NCBI GenBank assembly: GCA_905187815.1
Contig: CAJJJM010000001.1
Span: forward strand, 62,001-126,000
Direction of reading: 5' to 3'
Source: an uncultured Methanomassiliicoccaceae archaeon
GTDB lineage: Archaea; Thermoplasmatota; Thermoplasmata; Methanomassiliicoccales; Methanomethylophilaceae
DNA length: 64,000 nucleotides
The notes under the pieces were generated by a model that made no database searches, was not told where the DNA came from, and saw nothing but the letters and a program-made list of their open reading frames with translations. The position numbers and the translations under genes are program-made. Position 1 is the stretch's first letter. The number at the start of each line of letters is the position of its first letter. Below are positions 24,261-33,846 of this stretch, piece by piece.

Positions 24261-25562
24261 ATGAGACCCCTCGACGGCATCCGCAGGTATCAGCTGATCA
24301 TCGCCATATTGTTCCTGGTGGCCTGCGTAGGGTATCTTGTGGCCGTCCACGCCCTCGGCATCGAGACCGAGGTCATGAGGGACCGCTTCTGGAAGAACGC
24401 GGAGCCGCTGTTCAACGGAGAGCTCCCGGTCATGGAGTATCCGCCGTTCGCTCTGGTCTTCTTCGCAATCCCCAGGTTCTTCGGGGACACCCCGTGGACC
24501 TACAACATCGCCTACGTGGCCGAGGTCTTCGTGTTCATGGTGATCGGCCTGATCCTTGTCTCCAAGCTCGCGGAGAGGATGGGCCATGACCAGAAGAAGG
24601 CGATGCTCGTCTACGCGGTGCTGACCCTCCTGATGCTGGAGTTCGTGGTGGACCGTTACGACATCTTCCCCGCGGTCCTCACCCTCGCGTCGTTCTACCT
24701 CTTCGCGACCAAGCGCTACGCATGGGCAGGCATCATTCTGGCGGTTGCAACACTGACCAAGCTCTACCCCGCCGTGGTGTTCCCCCTGTACTTCCTGTAC
24801 CTGGCTTACAACAGGCAGTGGCGCGACGCCCTGTCCGCGACCATCGGGTTCTTCGGCGCGGGCGTGCTGATTGTCGCGGTCGTCTGGCTTATCGAGCCGC
24901 AGATGATCACCAACTTCCTGTCGTACCACACCGACCGTCCGTTGCAGATCGAGTCCGTCCCGTCGTCCATATTGTACCTGCTGTCGATGCTCGGCCTGGC
25001 CGACGTCGAGATACAGTCGTTCTTCGATCCGGGCAGTTTCGGCTCCGACAACCTCATCGGACCGCTTCCCGATGCCGTCGCCGAGATCATGATGCCCCTG
25101 ATGATCATCCTGATCCTGGCAGTCTACGCGCTCTACGCATGGGCCAGGGGCAGGACCTCCGACGAGGGTCTAAGGTTGCTGGGCTTCGCGGTGGTGGCCG
25201 TCCTCATGCTGTTCATGGTGGCCAACAAGGTGTTCTCATCGCAGTACCTGGTGTGGATCGCCGCCCCGGTGGCCTTCCTCGTCGCCTCCGGGTCGGGGCG
25301 GACGGAGCGGCGCATGTTCTGGCTCACCGTCCTCACCCTGGTTCTCACCCAGCTGAACTTCGCCTACAACATAGGGTATCTGGGCGGAGGCGAGAACATC
25401 AACGACCTCGGGATGATGGTGATCCTGGCGAGGAACATCGCCGCGATAGGCGTCACCTGCCTGGCCGTGGCCGGGATGTACCGCTGCGTCCGTCCCGCGG
25501 AGCCGTCGCCGGACGAGGCGTGTCATGCCCGCCGGACCGTGATCGCCAGAAGAGCCAGATGA
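24261..25562 (+). CDS. GT87-like polytopic glycosyltransferase
   Basis: A 433-residue membrane protein with about eleven hydrophobic segments, resembling the DUF2029/GT87 family of polyprenyl-phosphate-mannose-dependent alpha-mannosyltransferases. The motif [14 protein letters not shown] near residue 54 corresponds to the EYPP element of the family, followed by DRYDIFPA near residue 133 and [12 protein letters not shown] near residue 168. It is distinct from the three GT-C paralogues in the island. The last 25 residues are hydrophilic and Arg-rich. The donor is probably a polyprenyl-phosphate sugar made by the GT2 enzyme at 2802 (inference). Confidence 0.82.
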   Translation: MRPLDGIRRYQLIIAILFLVACVGYLVAVHALGIETEVMRDRFWKNAEPLFNGELPVMEYPPFALVFFAIPRFFGDTPWTYNIAYVAEVFVFMVIGLILVSKLAERMGHDQKKAMLVYAVLTLLMLEFVVDRYDIFPAVLTLASFYLFATKRYAWAGIILAVATLTKLYPAVVFPLYFLYLAYNRQWRDALSATIGFFGAGVLIVAVVWLIEPQMITNFLSYHTDRPLQIESVPSSILYLLSMLGLADVEIQSFFDPGSFGSDNLIGPLPDAVAEIMMPLMIILILAVYALYAWARGRTSDEGLRLLGFAVVAVLMLFMVANKVFSSQYLVWIAAPVAFLVASGSGRTERRMFWLTVLTLVLTQLNFAYNIGYLGGGENINDLGMMVILARNIAAIGVTCLAVAGMYRCVRPAEPSPDEACHARRTVIARRAR

Positions 25563-25631
25563 TCTCCCAGAGGTCCCCGACCTTAAAAAAGGACCCAAGG
25601 GAACCAATATATATCATCAGCTTTTAGTCCG

Positions 25632-25679
25632 AGACGCTCTCCAAGAGCCGATGAATGATGAAGGCGCCTTTGAGCGTCT
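25632..25679 (+). promoter_or_regulatory. Inverted repeat in the L7Ae leader
   Basis: AGACGCTC (25632-25639) and GAGCGTCT (25672-25679) could form an 8-bp stem ending 5 bases before the ribosome site GAGGT (25684-25688). Archaeal L7Ae binds kink-turn RNA and is known to repress its own mRNA, so this could be an autoregulatory leader. The TATA-like AATATATAT (25606-25614) would place the transcript start very near the 5' arm, so the stem may be only partly transcribed unless TTAAAAAA near 25583 is used. Confidence 0.3.
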
Positions 25680-25695
25680 GAAAGAGGTAATTGAA

Positions 25696-26061
25696 ATGTC
25701 CGTATTCGTCAAGTTTGAGACACCCAAGGAACTCTCCGACAAAGCCTACTCCCTCGCCGAGATGGCCAGGGACGGCGGAAAGATCAAGAAGGGAACCAAC
25801 GAGGTCACCAAGACCGTCGAGCGCGGCGCTGCAGCCATCGTCATCATGGCCACCGACGTCGAGCCCCCAGAGATCCTCGCCCACATGCCCGCCCTGTGCG
25901 AGGAGAGGAACGTCCCCTACGTCTACGTCCCCAGCAAGATCGAGCTCGGAAAGGCCATCGGACTCGACAAGCCCGCAGCCTCCGTCGCCATCATGGATGT
26001 CGGAAAGGGCAAGGCCCTCTGCGACGAGATCGCCCAGGCAGTCCAGGCACTCAAGAACTGA
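25696..26061 (+). CDS. rpl7ae: Ribosomal protein L7Ae
   Basis: A 121-residue kink-turn RNA-binding protein of the large ribosomal subunit, also a core part of box C/D and H/ACA guide RNPs and of RNase P in archaea. The RNA-binding loop [11 protein letters not shown] is near residue 33 and the [18 protein letters not shown] segment follows; [17 protein letters not shown] is the conserved C-terminal region. I chose ATG 25696 because GAGGTAATT precedes it; an in-frame ATG at 25651 would add 15 residues not found in the family. It opens an L7Ae-S28e-L24e-NDK operon, a conserved archaeal order. Confidence 0.96.
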   Translation: MSVFVKFETPKELSDKAYSLAEMARDGGKIKKGTNEVTKTVERGAAAIVIMATDVEPPEILAHMPALCEERNVPYVYVPSKIELGKAIGLDKPAASVAIMDVGKGKALCDEIAQAVQALKN

Positions 26062-26071
26062 GGTGAGCTGA

Positions 26072-26284
26072 ATGGTCGACACTGACAGCATCCCCTCGGA
26101 GGTTGTCGAGATCATCGGAAGGACCGGGATGACCGGAGAGGCCACCCAGGTCAAAGTCCGTGTGCTCGACGGCCGTGACAAAGGAAGAATCATCACCAGG
26201 AACATCATGGGCCCCGTCAGGATGGGAGACATCCTCATGCTGAGGGAGACATCCAGAGAGGCCAGGAAACTCGGAATGAGGTGA
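26072..26284 (+). CDS. rps28e: Ribosomal protein S28e
   Basis: A 70-residue small-subunit protein matching archaeal S28e over its full length: [27 protein letters not shown], then [15 protein letters not shown] and the basic REARKL end. It lies 10 bases after L7Ae behind GAGGTGAG and overlaps a possible GTG of the L24e gene by 4 bases. Confidence 0.95.
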   Translation: MVDTDSIPSEVVEIIGRTGMTGEATQVKVRVLDGRDKGRIITRNIMGPVRMGDILMLRETSREARKLGMR

Positions 26285-26289
26285 TTGGC

Positions 26290-26514
26290 ATGGTGGACAC
26301 AACCAGGAAATGCTCCTTCTGCGGCGCCTCCATCGAGCCCGGAACCGGCAAGATGTACGTCAAGAAGGACGGTACAATTCTGTTCTTCGACACCAACAAG
26401 TGCTACAAGAACATGATCGAGCTCAAGAGGGTCGCAAGGACCACCGAGTGGACCGAGAAGGCCGCCGTCGAGAAGGCCGCCAGGCTCAAAGCCGCCGAGA
26501 AGAAGGAGGAGTGA
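26290..26514 (+). CDS. rpl24e: Ribosomal protein L24e
   Basis: A 74-residue zinc-binding large-subunit protein. It has the L24e pattern [24 protein letters not shown] and [15 protein letters not shown], with Cys pairs CSFC and the later single Cys; a fourth ligand corresponding to the usual second Cys of CxxxC appears missing in this copy (KCYKN only), so zinc binding may be altered. The start at ATG 26290 follows GAGGTG with good spacing. The C-terminus is a Lys- and Glu-rich tail. Confidence 0.93.
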   Translation: MVDTTRKCSFCGASIEPGTGKMYVKKDGTILFFDTNKCYKNMIELKRVARTTEWTEKAAVEKAARLKAAEKKEE

Positions 26515-26516
26515 AG

Positions 26517-26972
26517 ATGGCCATGGAGCAGACCTACCTCATGGTCAAGCCCGACGGAGTCCAGCGCGGACTCTGCGGTGAGATCCTCTCCCGCTTCGAG
26601 AAGAAAGGCCTGAAGATCGTCGCCATGAAGATGATGGTCATCTCCAAGGAGACCGCCGAGAACCACTACGGCGAGCACAAGGGCAAGCCCTTCTTCCCCT
26701 CCCTGATCTCCTACATCACCTCCGGCCCCGTCATGGCCATGGTCCTCGAGGGAGAGAACGCGGTCTCCGTGTGCAGGGGTATGATGGGCAAGACCAACCC
26801 TGCCGAGTCCGCTCCCGGAACCATCCGCGGCGACTACGCCATGGTCACCGGCATGAACATCATCCATGGATCCGATTCCGTCGAGTCCGCAAAGAGGGAG
26901 ATCTCCATCTTCTTCAAGCCCGAGGAGCTCGTCTCCTACGACAGGACCGCGGACAAGTGGATCTACGAGTGA
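26517..26972 (+). CDS. ndk: Nucleoside diphosphate kinase
   Basis: A 151-residue enzyme that transfers phosphate from ATP to other nucleoside diphosphates through a phospho-histidine. The active-site motif [12 protein letters not shown] is near residue 120; the N-terminal [13 protein letters not shown] and [14 protein letters not shown] are canonical. Two ATGs (26517, 26523) are possible; the first lies close to GGAGG. It ends the L7Ae operon, where archaeal ndk commonly sits. Confidence 0.96.
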   Translation: MAMEQTYLMVKPDGVQRGLCGEILSRFEKKGLKIVAMKMMVISKETAENHYGEHKGKPFFPSLISYITSGPVMAMVLEGENAVSVCRGMMGKTNPAESAPGTIRGDYAMVTGMNIIHGSDSVESAKREISIFFKPEELVSYDRTADKWIYE

Positions 26973-27031
26973 TCTCGACCTGAAACCATTTACATCACAA
27001 ACCCCTTTTATTATCACAGTAGGTGGCGGAC

Positions 27032-28780
27032 ATGGCGATTAGGCAACCCGTTGTCAGTGTCCTTGGTCATGTCGACCATGGAAAGACCAAGCTTCTCGAC
27101 CGCATCAGGGGGACATCCGTACAGGCACGCGAGGCCGGGGCGATCACCCAGCACATCGGTGCCACCGAGGTCCCGATCGAGCACATCTACAAGGTGTGCA
27201 AGCAGCTGATCGGCAACAAGAAGTTCGACGTACCGGGACTTCTATTCATCGACACGCCTGGCCACCACTCCTTCACTACGCTAAGGGCCAGAGGGGGATC
27301 GCTGGCGGACATCGCCGTCCTCGTCATCGACATCAGGGAGGGGCTGATGCCCCAGACCATCGAGTCCATCCGCATCCTCAGGCAGTACAAGACCCCGTTT
27401 GTCATCGCTCTGAACAAGGTCGACACGATCCAGGGGTGGATCAGCGAGGAGGGAAGGCCCTTCATCCTCGCCGAGAAGGTCCAGCAGGACCACATGCTGG
27501 CCGCGTTCAACGACAAGCTCTACACCGTCATCGCCCAGCTCGCCGAGCAGGGCATCTCCGCGGACCGCTACGACAGGATCGACGATTTCACGAAGGCGGT
27601 GGCCCTCGTGCCCATCAGCGCCAAGGAGGGCGAGGGGATACCCGACCTCCTCCTGGTCCTGATCGGTCTCGCGCAGCGTTTCCTCGAGTCCCAGCTGGAG
27701 AAGGGCGAGGGTCCCGGCAAGGGAACCATCCTCGAGATCAAGGAGGAGCGCGGACTCGGCAAGACACTGGACATGATCCTCTACTCCGGGACGCTGAAGA
27801 AGGGTGACACCGTCGCCATGGGGACTCGCGGAGCCCCCGTCGTGACCAAGATAAAGGCCATCCTCAAGCCCAAGCCGCTGGACGAGATCCGCGACCCCAG
27901 GGACAGGTTCGACTCCGTCAAGGAGCTCCATGCCGCCGCCGGTGTGAAGATCTCCTGCCAGAACTGCGAGGGCGTCATCGCCGGAGCCCCTATCATCGTG
28001 GTCAAGGGTCCCAACGACCCCGCCATCAAGGCTCTCCAGGAGGAGACCAGCATCAAGATCGAGACCCAGGAGAAGGGCATCACCATCAAGGCGGACGCCA
28101 TCGGGTCCCTGGAGGCCCTGGCCTACGAGGCCAAGGAGCACGACATCCCCATCCGCAAGTACGGCGTCGGGGAGATCACCCGCAGGGACATCGTGGAGGC
28201 GGCTTACGGCGACAAGAAGAACTGCGTCATCCTCGGATTCAACGTCAACATGTCCAAGGATGCGGAGGCCGAGCTGGCCAACCACGAGGAGATGACCGTC
28301 ATGACCAACCAGATCGTCTACCAGCTGATAGACGACTACATCGAGTGGGTGGAGGACAGCAAGAAGAAGACCGACACCGACAAGAGGTCGGAGTTCTCCT
28401 TCCCGGCGAAGTTCAAGATCCTGCCCAACTGCGTCTTCCGCGCCAGCAAGCCCGCCATCGTCGGAGTGAGGGTACTTGCCGGCAGGATAAGGCCCGGGGA
28501 GAACCTGCTGGGATCCGACGGACGCGATGCCGGGAGGATCAAGAGCATCCACACCGGCGAGGACGCTCTCAAGGAGGCGAAGCAGGGCGAGGAGGTCGCC
28601 GTCGCCATCGAGGGCGTCACCGTCGGCAGGCAGATCGACGAGGAGGACATCATCTACGTTGACCTCATCGAGTCCGGATACAAGCAGCTCATCGGTCTGG
28701 AGCTCAACGATGACGAGAAGATGGCCATGGAGGAGACCGTGGCCATCAAGAGGAAAGAGGACCCGTTCTGGGGTATGTGA
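27032..28780 (+). CDS. infB: Translation initiation factor aIF5B
   Basis: A 582-residue GTPase that helps ribosomal subunit joining. The G domain has GHVDHGKT near residue 11, the switch DTPGHHSF near residue 72 and NKVD near residue 125; domains II-IV follow without the long N-terminal extension of eukaryotic eIF5B. The C-terminal domain IV contains MEETVAIKRKEDPFW at the end. I chose ATG 27032, with AGGTGG upstream, over GTG 27023. A T/A-rich box (27005-27013) may be the promoter. Confidence 0.95.
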   Translation: MAIRQPVVSVLGHVDHGKTKLLDRIRGTSVQAREAGAITQHIGATEVPIEHIYKVCKQLIGNKKFDVPGLLFIDTPGHHSFTTLRARGGSLADIAVLVIDIREGLMPQTIESIRILRQYKTPFVIALNKVDTIQGWISEEGRPFILAEKVQQDHMLAAFNDKLYTVIAQLAEQGISADRYDRIDDFTKAVALVPISAKEGEGIPDLLLVLIGLAQRFLESQLEKGEGPGKGTILEIKEERGLGKTLDMILYSGTLKKGDTVAMGTRGAPVVTKIKAILKPKPLDEIRDPRDRFDSVKELHAAAGVKISCQNCEGVIAGAPIIVVKGPNDPAIKALQEETSIKIETQEKGITIKADAIGSLEALAYEAKEHDIPIRKYGVGEITRRDIVEAAYGDKKNCVILGFNVNMSKDAEAELANHEEMTVMTNQIVYQLIDDYIEWVEDSKKKTDTDKRSEFSFPAKFKILPNCVFRASKPAIVGVRVLAGRIRPGENLLGSDGRDAGRIKSIHTGEDALKEAKQGEEVAVAIEGVTVGRQIDEEDIIYVDLIESGYKQLIGLELNDDEKMAMEETVAIKRKEDPFWGM

Positions 28781-28783
28781 TCC

Positions 28784-30151
28784 TTGTCCTATCTCACAAG
28801 GCCCTTCCTGGGCTTCATCTTCGCACTGGAGCCGGTCTGGCTCCCGCTGTTCGTCATCGATGTGATCGCGCTAGTGGTGATGATCTTCGCCGAGAGGTTC
28901 AACCCCAGGACGCTGATATTCTGGATATCGCTGGTGGTGATCGTGCCCTTCGCGGGGATACTGCTGTATCTCGCGTTCGGCAGCAACCTGTACACCAGGT
29001 GGAGACTCTCCGGCCGCAAGCGTTCGGAGGACGAACGGTTCCTGGAGGGCGAAGGGGACGTGCCGCCCGAGGGCGACGCCGTCAGGGTCGGATGCCTCGA
29101 GAGCCTCGGTGCGGACGTGTACACATCCGACAACGATGTGAGGTTCTACTGGGACCGCTCCGAGATGACGCCTGACATGGTCTCGGACATCCGCGCCGCA
29201 GGCGAGTCGGTGTGCCTGATGGCCCGCCGCATGCCCAAGGACTCGGCAGGTGTCCACGAGGCACTCATCGATGCGGCATCCAGAGGGGTCTCCGTTCGTG
29301 TGATGACCTCCGCGATAGGATTCGGAAGGACCCGTGACGCTGGAAGGCTCAAGCGTGCCGGGGTGTCGTTCCATTCGTTCCACAACCCCCTGTACTCCAT
29401 GTTCTCCATCCGTCCGGCGAACCGCAACCTCCGCGCCATGACCGTCATAGACGGCAGGATCGCGTACCAGGGCAGGGGTGCGACGGTGAGGGTGGAGGGT
29501 CCGGCCGCCGAGCGCCTGGAGAGGAGGTTCCGTGCGGACTGGTTCCACGCCACCGGAGAGGACCTGGGCACCCGCGGCTCGCCACCCGAGAGGGTGGGGG
29601 GCGGATGCGGGGTGCAGGTCGTCTCGGACGGTCCGGACACAGGGGATGCTTATCCCATGCTCTCCTGCTATGCCGATCTGATCTCACGCTCGGATCGCAC
29701 CCTGTACATGGCGTTCCCGTATCTCCTCCCGAACGACGACATCTATTCGACCGTCAAGATGGCCGTGGTCTCCGGCGTGGACGTCAGGATTCTTCTGCCC
29801 CGGAGGGGGAAGCACTGGTACCAGTCCTGGAACTCCCTCGCAGCGTCCAATCCGCTGATGATGGTCGGGGCGAAGGTGTACTTCGTGGACAGGATGCTGG
29901 GCAAATGCGTCATCATATCCGACGGCAGGATGTGCTGCGTCGGATCCGGCGACCTCTCCAGCAGGCCGCTCGCCCAGGACCTCAACGCCGGGTGCCTGGT
30001 GTACTCCGAGGAGGCGGCGTCCGAGGCGGAGGCAGCCTTCATGCGCGAACTGGAGAACGGTGTGGAGTGCCTGCCAGAGGAGTACCAGCGCAGGTCCTTC
30101 GCCGATGTGCTGAAGATCGGCGTCGCCAGGCTTCTGATGTTCTTCAATTGA
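28784..30151 (+). CDS. Cardiolipin-synthase-like protein with degenerate HKD motifs
   Basis: A 455-residue protein with the layout of bacterial-type cardiolipin synthase: an N-terminal PLDNc region of two membrane segments (residues about 10-65) and two PLD-like domains. The HxKxxxxD catalytic motifs are not intact: the first site reads NLRAMTVID and the second LGKCVIISD, so both His and one Asp are replaced. It is therefore probably not a working phospholipase D-type enzyme, or it uses other residues. The start is a TTG 3 bases after the aIF5B stop, so it is cotranscribed. A membrane-bound scaffold role is speculation. Confidence 0.7.
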   Translation: MSYLTRPFLGFIFALEPVWLPLFVIDVIALVVMIFAERFNPRTLIFWISLVVIVPFAGILLYLAFGSNLYTRWRLSGRKRSEDERFLEGEGDVPPEGDAVRVGCLESLGADVYTSDNDVRFYWDRSEMTPDMVSDIRAAGESVCLMARRMPKDSAGVHEALIDAASRGVSVRVMTSAIGFGRTRDAGRLKRAGVSFHSFHNPLYSMFSIRPANRNLRAMTVIDGRIAYQGRGATVRVEGPAAERLERRFRADWFHATGEDLGTRGSPPERVGGGCGVQVVSDGPDTGDAYPMLSCYADLISRSDRTLYMAFPYLLPNDDIYSTVKMAVVSGVDVRILLPRRGKHWYQSWNSLAASNPLMMVGAKVYFVDRMLGKCVIISDGRMCCVGSGDLSSRPLAQDLNAGCLVYSEEAASEAEAAFMRELENGVECLPEEYQRRSFADVLKIGVARLLMFFN

Positions 30152-30176
30152 GCCAGTGTGCCGCCTTTCAAAAAGG

Positions 30177-30186
30177 TTTATAAATA
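30177..30186 (+). promoter_or_regulatory. TATA box of the S6e/aIF2-gamma operon
   Basis: TTTATAAATA is centred about 38 bases before ATG 30220, giving a leader of about 10 bases that contains AGGTG. Confidence 0.7.
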
Positions 30187-30219
30187 ATCCCCTGATAGCC
30201 AGCCCCTACAGGTGTTCAA

Positions 30220-30630
30220 ATGGTAGAATTCAAAGCCATTGTCAACGACGTCAAGACCGGAAGGTCCTACAACGTCGCAGTGTCCGGTCACCACGCGAAC
30301 TCTCTGATTGGTGTCAACATCGGAGAGATCGTGGATGGAGTTTTCGTCGGTCTCCCCGGTTACAAGCTCAAGATCACCGGCGGCTCAGACGGCAACGGAA
30401 CCCCCATGAGGTCCGACCTGCCCGGAAACAAGAGGATCAAGCTCCTCCTGTCCGACAGCAAGGGATTCCACGAGAAGTACCCCGGACAGAGGAAGAGGGT
30501 CGCCATCCGCGGATCCGCCATCTCTGCCGAGATCGTCCAGATCAACATGGCTGTCGCCGAGTACGGACCCAAGTCCATCGAGGAGTGCCTCAACCCCCAG
30601 CCCGAGGGCGAGGCTCCCGCGGAGAACTGA
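30220..30630 (+). CDS. rps6e: Ribosomal protein S6e
   Basis: A 136-residue small-subunit protein. The N-terminal [19 protein letters not shown], the GxKIGxxVDG-like element [22 protein letters not shown] and the [15 protein letters not shown] segment are diagnostic. The C-terminal 25 residues are an acidic, Pro-rich tail. It opens the S6e-aIF2-gamma-PIN operon and overlaps the next gene by one or two bases. Confidence 0.95.
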   Translation: MVEFKAIVNDVKTGRSYNVAVSGHHANSLIGVNIGEIVDGVFVGLPGYKLKITGGSDGNGTPMRSDLPGNKRIKLLLSDSKGFHEKYPGQRKRVAIRGSAISAEIVQINMAVAEYGPKSIEECLNPQPEGEAPAEN

Positions 30631-31865
30631 TGAAAGTACCTCAGCAGCCCGAGATCAACATCGGGATGATCGGTCACGTCGACCACGGGAAGACGACCTT
30701 GACAAAGGCCCTCTCCGGCGAGTGGACCGACCGTCACTCCGAAGAGCTGAAGAGAGGCATCTCTATCCGTCTCGGGTACGCGGACGTAGCATTCTACAAA
30801 TGCCCCGAATGCCAGGGGCCCGCCGCATACGGCACCACCAAGAAGTGCAAGAACTGCGGCGCGGACACGGAGTTCCTGAGGGCGGTCTCATTCGTGGACG
30901 CCCCGGGACACGAGACCCTCATGGCTACGATGCTCTCGGGAGCCGCCCTCATGGACGGCGCCCTCCTGCTGGTGGCTGCTAACGAGAAGTGCCCCCAGCC
31001 TCAGACCAAGGAGCATCTGATGGCCCTGTCCATCATCGGCATCGACAAGATCATCATCGTCCAGAACAAGATCGACATCGTGAGCAGGGAGCAGGCGATC
31101 GAGAACTACAGGCAGATCAAGGAGTTCGTCAAAGGCACCATCGCCGAGAACGCCCCGATCATACCCATCTCCGCCAACCGCGGTGTCAACATCGACATGC
31201 TCATCGAGGCCATCGAGGAGCACATCGTCTCCAAGGTGGTCAGGGACGTCGATGCGCCCCCGCTCATGCATGTCGCCCGTTCCTTCGACATCAACTCCCC
31301 CGGAACCAAGCCGGAGGACCTGAAGGGAGGGGTGCTGGGCGGGTCCCTCATGCAGGGTACGCTCCATGTCGGTGACGAGATCGAGATCGCGCCCGGCAGG
31401 AAGACCGAGGTTGCCGGTAAGACCGTCTACGAGAGGATCACCGCAAAGATCACCTCCCTGGAGGCAGGCGGCAAGAGCGTCGACAAGGTCCTTCCCGGCG
31501 GACTCATCGCCATCGGTACTGGCTTGGACGCTGCCATCACGAAATCCGACGGACTCACCGGAAGGGTCATCGGCCGTCCTGGCGAGCTGCCGAGGGTGGC
31601 GCACGACTTCAGCATGAAGACCGTTCTGCTGGACCGTGTCGTCGGATCGTCCGCGGAGCTCTCTGTGGAGGAGATCAAGAGCAACGAGCCGCTCATGCTC
31701 AGCGTCGGCACGGCCACGACCGTGGGTGTCGTCAAGAGCGCCAGGAGCGACTCCGCCGAGGTGGCTCTGAAGATCCCGGTATGCATACTGCCGGGACAGA
31801 GGGTGGCCATCTCCAGAAGGATCTCCAACAAGTGGAGGCTCATCGGCTACGGCATCGTAGAGTGA
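30630..31865 (+). CDS. eif2g: Translation initiation factor aIF2 gamma subunit
   Basis: A 411-residue GTPase forming the core of aIF2, which brings initiator Met-tRNA to the ribosome. [11 protein letters not shown] near residue 15 is the P-loop, followed by a zinc knuckle (CPEC...CKNC, residues about 58-78), VDAPGHE near residue 89 and NKID near residue 147. Domains II and III are complete and end in RLIGYGIVE. The ATG overlaps the S6e stop (TGATG). Longer in-frame starts upstream would run through the S6e gene and are not credible. Confidence 0.97.
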   Translation: MKVPQQPEINIGMIGHVDHGKTTLTKALSGEWTDRHSEELKRGISIRLGYADVAFYKCPECQGPAAYGTTKKCKNCGADTEFLRAVSFVDAPGHETLMATMLSGAALMDGALLLVAANEKCPQPQTKEHLMALSIIGIDKIIIVQNKIDIVSREQAIENYRQIKEFVKGTIAENAPIIPISANRGVNIDMLIEAIEEHIVSKVVRDVDAPPLMHVARSFDINSPGTKPEDLKGGVLGGSLMQGTLHVGDEIEIAPGRKTEVAGKTVYERITAKITSLEAGGKSVDKVLPGGLIAIGTGLDAAITKSDGLTGRVIGRPGELPRVAHDFSMKTVLLDRVVGSSAELSVEEIKSNEPLMLSVGTATTVGVVKSARSDSAEVALKIPVCILPGQRVAISRRISNKWRLIGYGIVE

Positions 31866-31870
31866 GGACG

Positions 31871-32236
31871 ATGCAGACCGTCGTCCTCGACACAAACGCC
31901 TTACTCATGCCTTTTGAGGTCAAGATGAACCTGGACCTCGCCATCAGGGAGCTCCTGGGCGAGGCCAGGATCGTCGTCCCCGGACCGCTGATCGGGGAGC
32001 TCAAGCACCTCGACCACAAGTTCGCCGGAGCGGCCCTGTCACTCGCCAGGAAATACGAGATCATCCCCACCCAGGCCACCGGGGACAGTTCCGTTATCGA
32101 GCTGGCCAAGGCCACCGGGGGCTACGTCCTGACCAACGACAAGGAGCTCAGGCGCAGGCTCAGGAGGGAGAAGGTCCCCATAGTGTTCCTGAGGTCAGGT
32201 ACCCATCTCGCCATCGATACCTACCTCGGCGAGTGA
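31871..32236 (+). CDS. PIN-domain nuclease, Fcf1/Utp24-like
   Basis: A 121-residue PIN domain with the expected acidic residues: VLDTNALL at the N-terminus, GELKHLD near residue 44, and LTNDKELRRRLR near residue 85. In archaea a small PIN protein of the Fcf1/Utp24 type follows aIF2-gamma in a conserved cluster and is proposed to act in rRNA processing. It starts 5 bases after aIF2-gamma with GAGGA upstream. No antitoxin gene is adjacent, which argues against a VapC toxin. Confidence 0.83.
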   Translation: MQTVVLDTNALLMPFEVKMNLDLAIRELLGEARIVVPGPLIGELKHLDHKFAGAALSLARKYEIIPTQATGDSSVIELAKATGGYVLTNDKELRRRLRREKVPIVFLRSGTHLAIDTYLGE

Positions 32237-32246
32237 CCCACATTAT

Positions 32247-32266
32247 GCCATCATCACGATGATGGC
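32247..32266. terminator. Perfect hairpin in the convergent PIN/marker-8 intergenic region
   Basis: GCCATCATC and GATGATGGC form a near-perfect inverted repeat just after the PIN stop. With the second hairpin at 32299-32319 it probably ends transcription from one or both sides; there is no clear T tract. Confidence 0.45.
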
Positions 32267-32298
32267 GAAGGCTGATTATGCCGACATCCTATCGATCA

Positions 32299-32319
32299 GA
32301 CATCGTGACGAACGATGTC
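32299..32319. terminator. Second hairpin in the same convergent region
   Basis: GACATCGT and ACGATGTC form a perfect 8-bp stem around a 5-base loop, between the PIN gene and the end of the methanogenesis marker 8 gene. I see no open reading frame in the 114-base gap. Confidence 0.45.
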
Positions 32320-32350
32320 CATGCGGCATCGAGGGGCATCTATACGATCG

Positions 32351-33178
32351 TCAGATCAGCGGATCCGGGTACTGTGTCGGGTCTCCAGGCTTCAATGCCT
32401 GCTTCCCGCATTCGTCGAGCTTGTCCTGCATCAGCTCCTTTCCTATCGGGGTCACCCCGTACACGGGAACCTTGTTTCCTGCGACGAGCGTATCTGGTCT
32501 CCTCAGGCACTCCTCGCGGAGGTGCTTGGATGCGCAGGCGGTGATGATGTCGAACGTGTCGAACGCCCTTCTCGCATCATCCTCGGACATGCCCGTGGTG
32601 TGGACGCCGATAATGACCAGCCTGTCCCCGTACCTGTTCCTCATCCTGGCGGCGGAGTCCACGAAAGGCGTGGTGACGGCCACCCTGTCGTATCCCATCG
32701 AGAACGCCTTCTCCACTCCGGCCTCCATGTCGATCTTGGCCGTGTCCGGGTCCAGCATGTTCTCCCTTCCGATGGCCTCGACCACCTTGGGGATCGGCTC
32801 GGTCTCGCATATCCCCGAGATCCTTCCGCCCATGCCCTGGACCAGCGACGGCTCCGTGATGACAGCGGTCCCGCATCCGTCCGCGGCGATGACGGCCGCA
32901 TCGATCTTCCCGTTCTTCAGAGCCGAGCAGAGCGTCTCCGAGATCCCGAAGTTGAGGAAGTTGTCCATCGCTGTCACCCTGTCCTCCGTGCACATGCCGA
33001 ACGAGCTGATGCGGTACTCGATGTTCTCCTTGATCGACTCCCTGTTCAGCTCCTCCATGCCCCTGCGTTTCGCGAAGAGGGGGCAGTATCTGACCTTGGG
33101 CTCCGTGACTTCGACGACCTTCCCGTCCTCGATGGTCACACGGCTCATCCCGAGACATTCCATGACGTGCCTGGACAT
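32351..33178 (-). CDS. Methanogenesis marker protein 8 (DUF2099)
   Basis: A 275-residue protein of a family found almost only in methanogens; its function is unresolved. The N-terminus reads HVMECLGMSRVTIEDGKVVEV followed by VRYCPLFAKRRG, the characteristic opening. AADGCGTAV and the GMGGRISG segments follow in the middle. I chose ATG 33178 because family homology begins there; a TATA-like ATTAAT lies about 40 bases upstream. It stands alone on the minus strand, away from any methyl-coenzyme M reductase gene in this window. Confidence 0.9.
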   Translation of the reverse strand: MSRHVMECLGMSRVTIEDGKVVEVTEPKVRYCPLFAKRRGMEELNRESIKENIEYRISSFGMCTEDRVTAMDNFLNFGISETLCSALKNGKIDAAVIAADGCGTAVITEPSLVQGMGGRISGICETEPIPKVVEAIGRENMLDPDTAKIDMEAGVEKAFSMGYDRVAVTTPFVDSAARMRNRYGDRLVIIGVHTTGMSEDDARRAFDTFDIITACASKHLREECLRRPDTLVAGNKVPVYGVTPIGKELMQDKLDECGKQALKPGDPTQYPDPLI

Positions 33179-33288
33179 AGTATCCGCTCCGTTGCGAGGG
33201 AATCGGCTGACATGATTAATAGGCTGGCGATGTATGGGTTTGGAGAAGGGAGGGGTCTCTATGGACCCCCCCATAGATTGGTGCCGCG

Positions 33289-33771
33289 TCACTCGTCGAT
33301 GACGTCGACGCTGATGATCTTGACGTCCTTGAGCGGCTTGTCGTTCCTGTCGGTCTCGACGCGGCCGATCTTGTCGACGATGGGCATGCCGTCGATGACG
33401 GTTCCGAAGACGGGGTGGGCGTAGGGGGTCCTGGGGTCCTCCTTGTCCAGGTAGGTGTTGTTGACGGTGTTGATGAAGAACTGGCTGCCTCCGGAGTGGG
33501 GCTGGCCGGTGTTCGCCATCGCCATGGTGCCCCTGATGTTGGAGTGCCCCTTGCCGAACTCATCCTCGATCGTGTACCCGGGACCGCCCATTCCGGTTCC
33601 GGTGGGGTCTCCGCCCTGGATCATGAATCCGTCGATGACCCTGTGGAAGATGGTCCCGTTGTAGAAGCCCTCTTTGGCGAGTTTGACGAAGTTGCCGGTG
33701 GTGATGGGCATGTCCTCGTGCATCTTCACCTTGATGTCACCTTTCGATGTGTGCAATACGACGATGGTCAT
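33289..33771 (-). CDS. Cyclophilin-type peptidyl-prolyl cis-trans isomerase
   Basis: A 160-residue cytoplasmic cyclophilin that speeds proline isomerisation in folding proteins. FHRVIDGFMIQGGDPTGTG near residue 43 contains the catalytic Arg and Phe positions; GTMAMANTG and SGGSQFFI follow in the usual order. The ATG at 33771 is 27 bases from the palindromic TATA box at 33794-33803, so the mRNA should be leaderless. An ORF start at 33819 would extend through the promoter and is not credible. Confidence 0.95.
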   Translation of the reverse strand: MTIVVLHTSKGDIKVKMHEDMPITTGNFVKLAKEGFYNGTIFHRVIDGFMIQGGDPTGTGMGGPGYTIEDEFGKGHSNIRGTMAMANTGQPHSGGSQFFINTVNNTYLDKEDPRTPYAHPVFGTVIDGMPIVDKIGRVETDRNDKPLKDVKIISVDVIDE

Positions 33772-33793
33772 GAGCGACCCTAGAACCACGGGT

Positions 33794-33803
33794 GCTATAT
33801 AGC
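33794..33803. promoter_or_regulatory. Palindromic TATA box between cyclophilin and purine permease
   Basis: GCTATATAGC is a perfect 10-base palindrome. It is centred 27 bases before the cyclophilin ATG on one strand and 30 bases before a GTG (33829) on the other, so one TBP site may serve both genes. Confidence 0.6.
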
Positions 33804-33846
33804 TGTCTGAAGAACCCACATTAAGTACGTGACACGATTACTTTCC

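Noticed and set aside
25651..25679. Box C/D kink-turn (TGATGA...CTGA) as a firm regulatory element
   Set aside because: The flanking outer stem cannot pair and inner pairing is poor, so only the simple inverted repeat is kept, at low confidence.
30156..30629. Longer aIF2-gamma starting at 30156
   Set aside because: The extra 158 residues would be an out-of-frame reading of the S6e gene; the ATG at 30630 fits family length.
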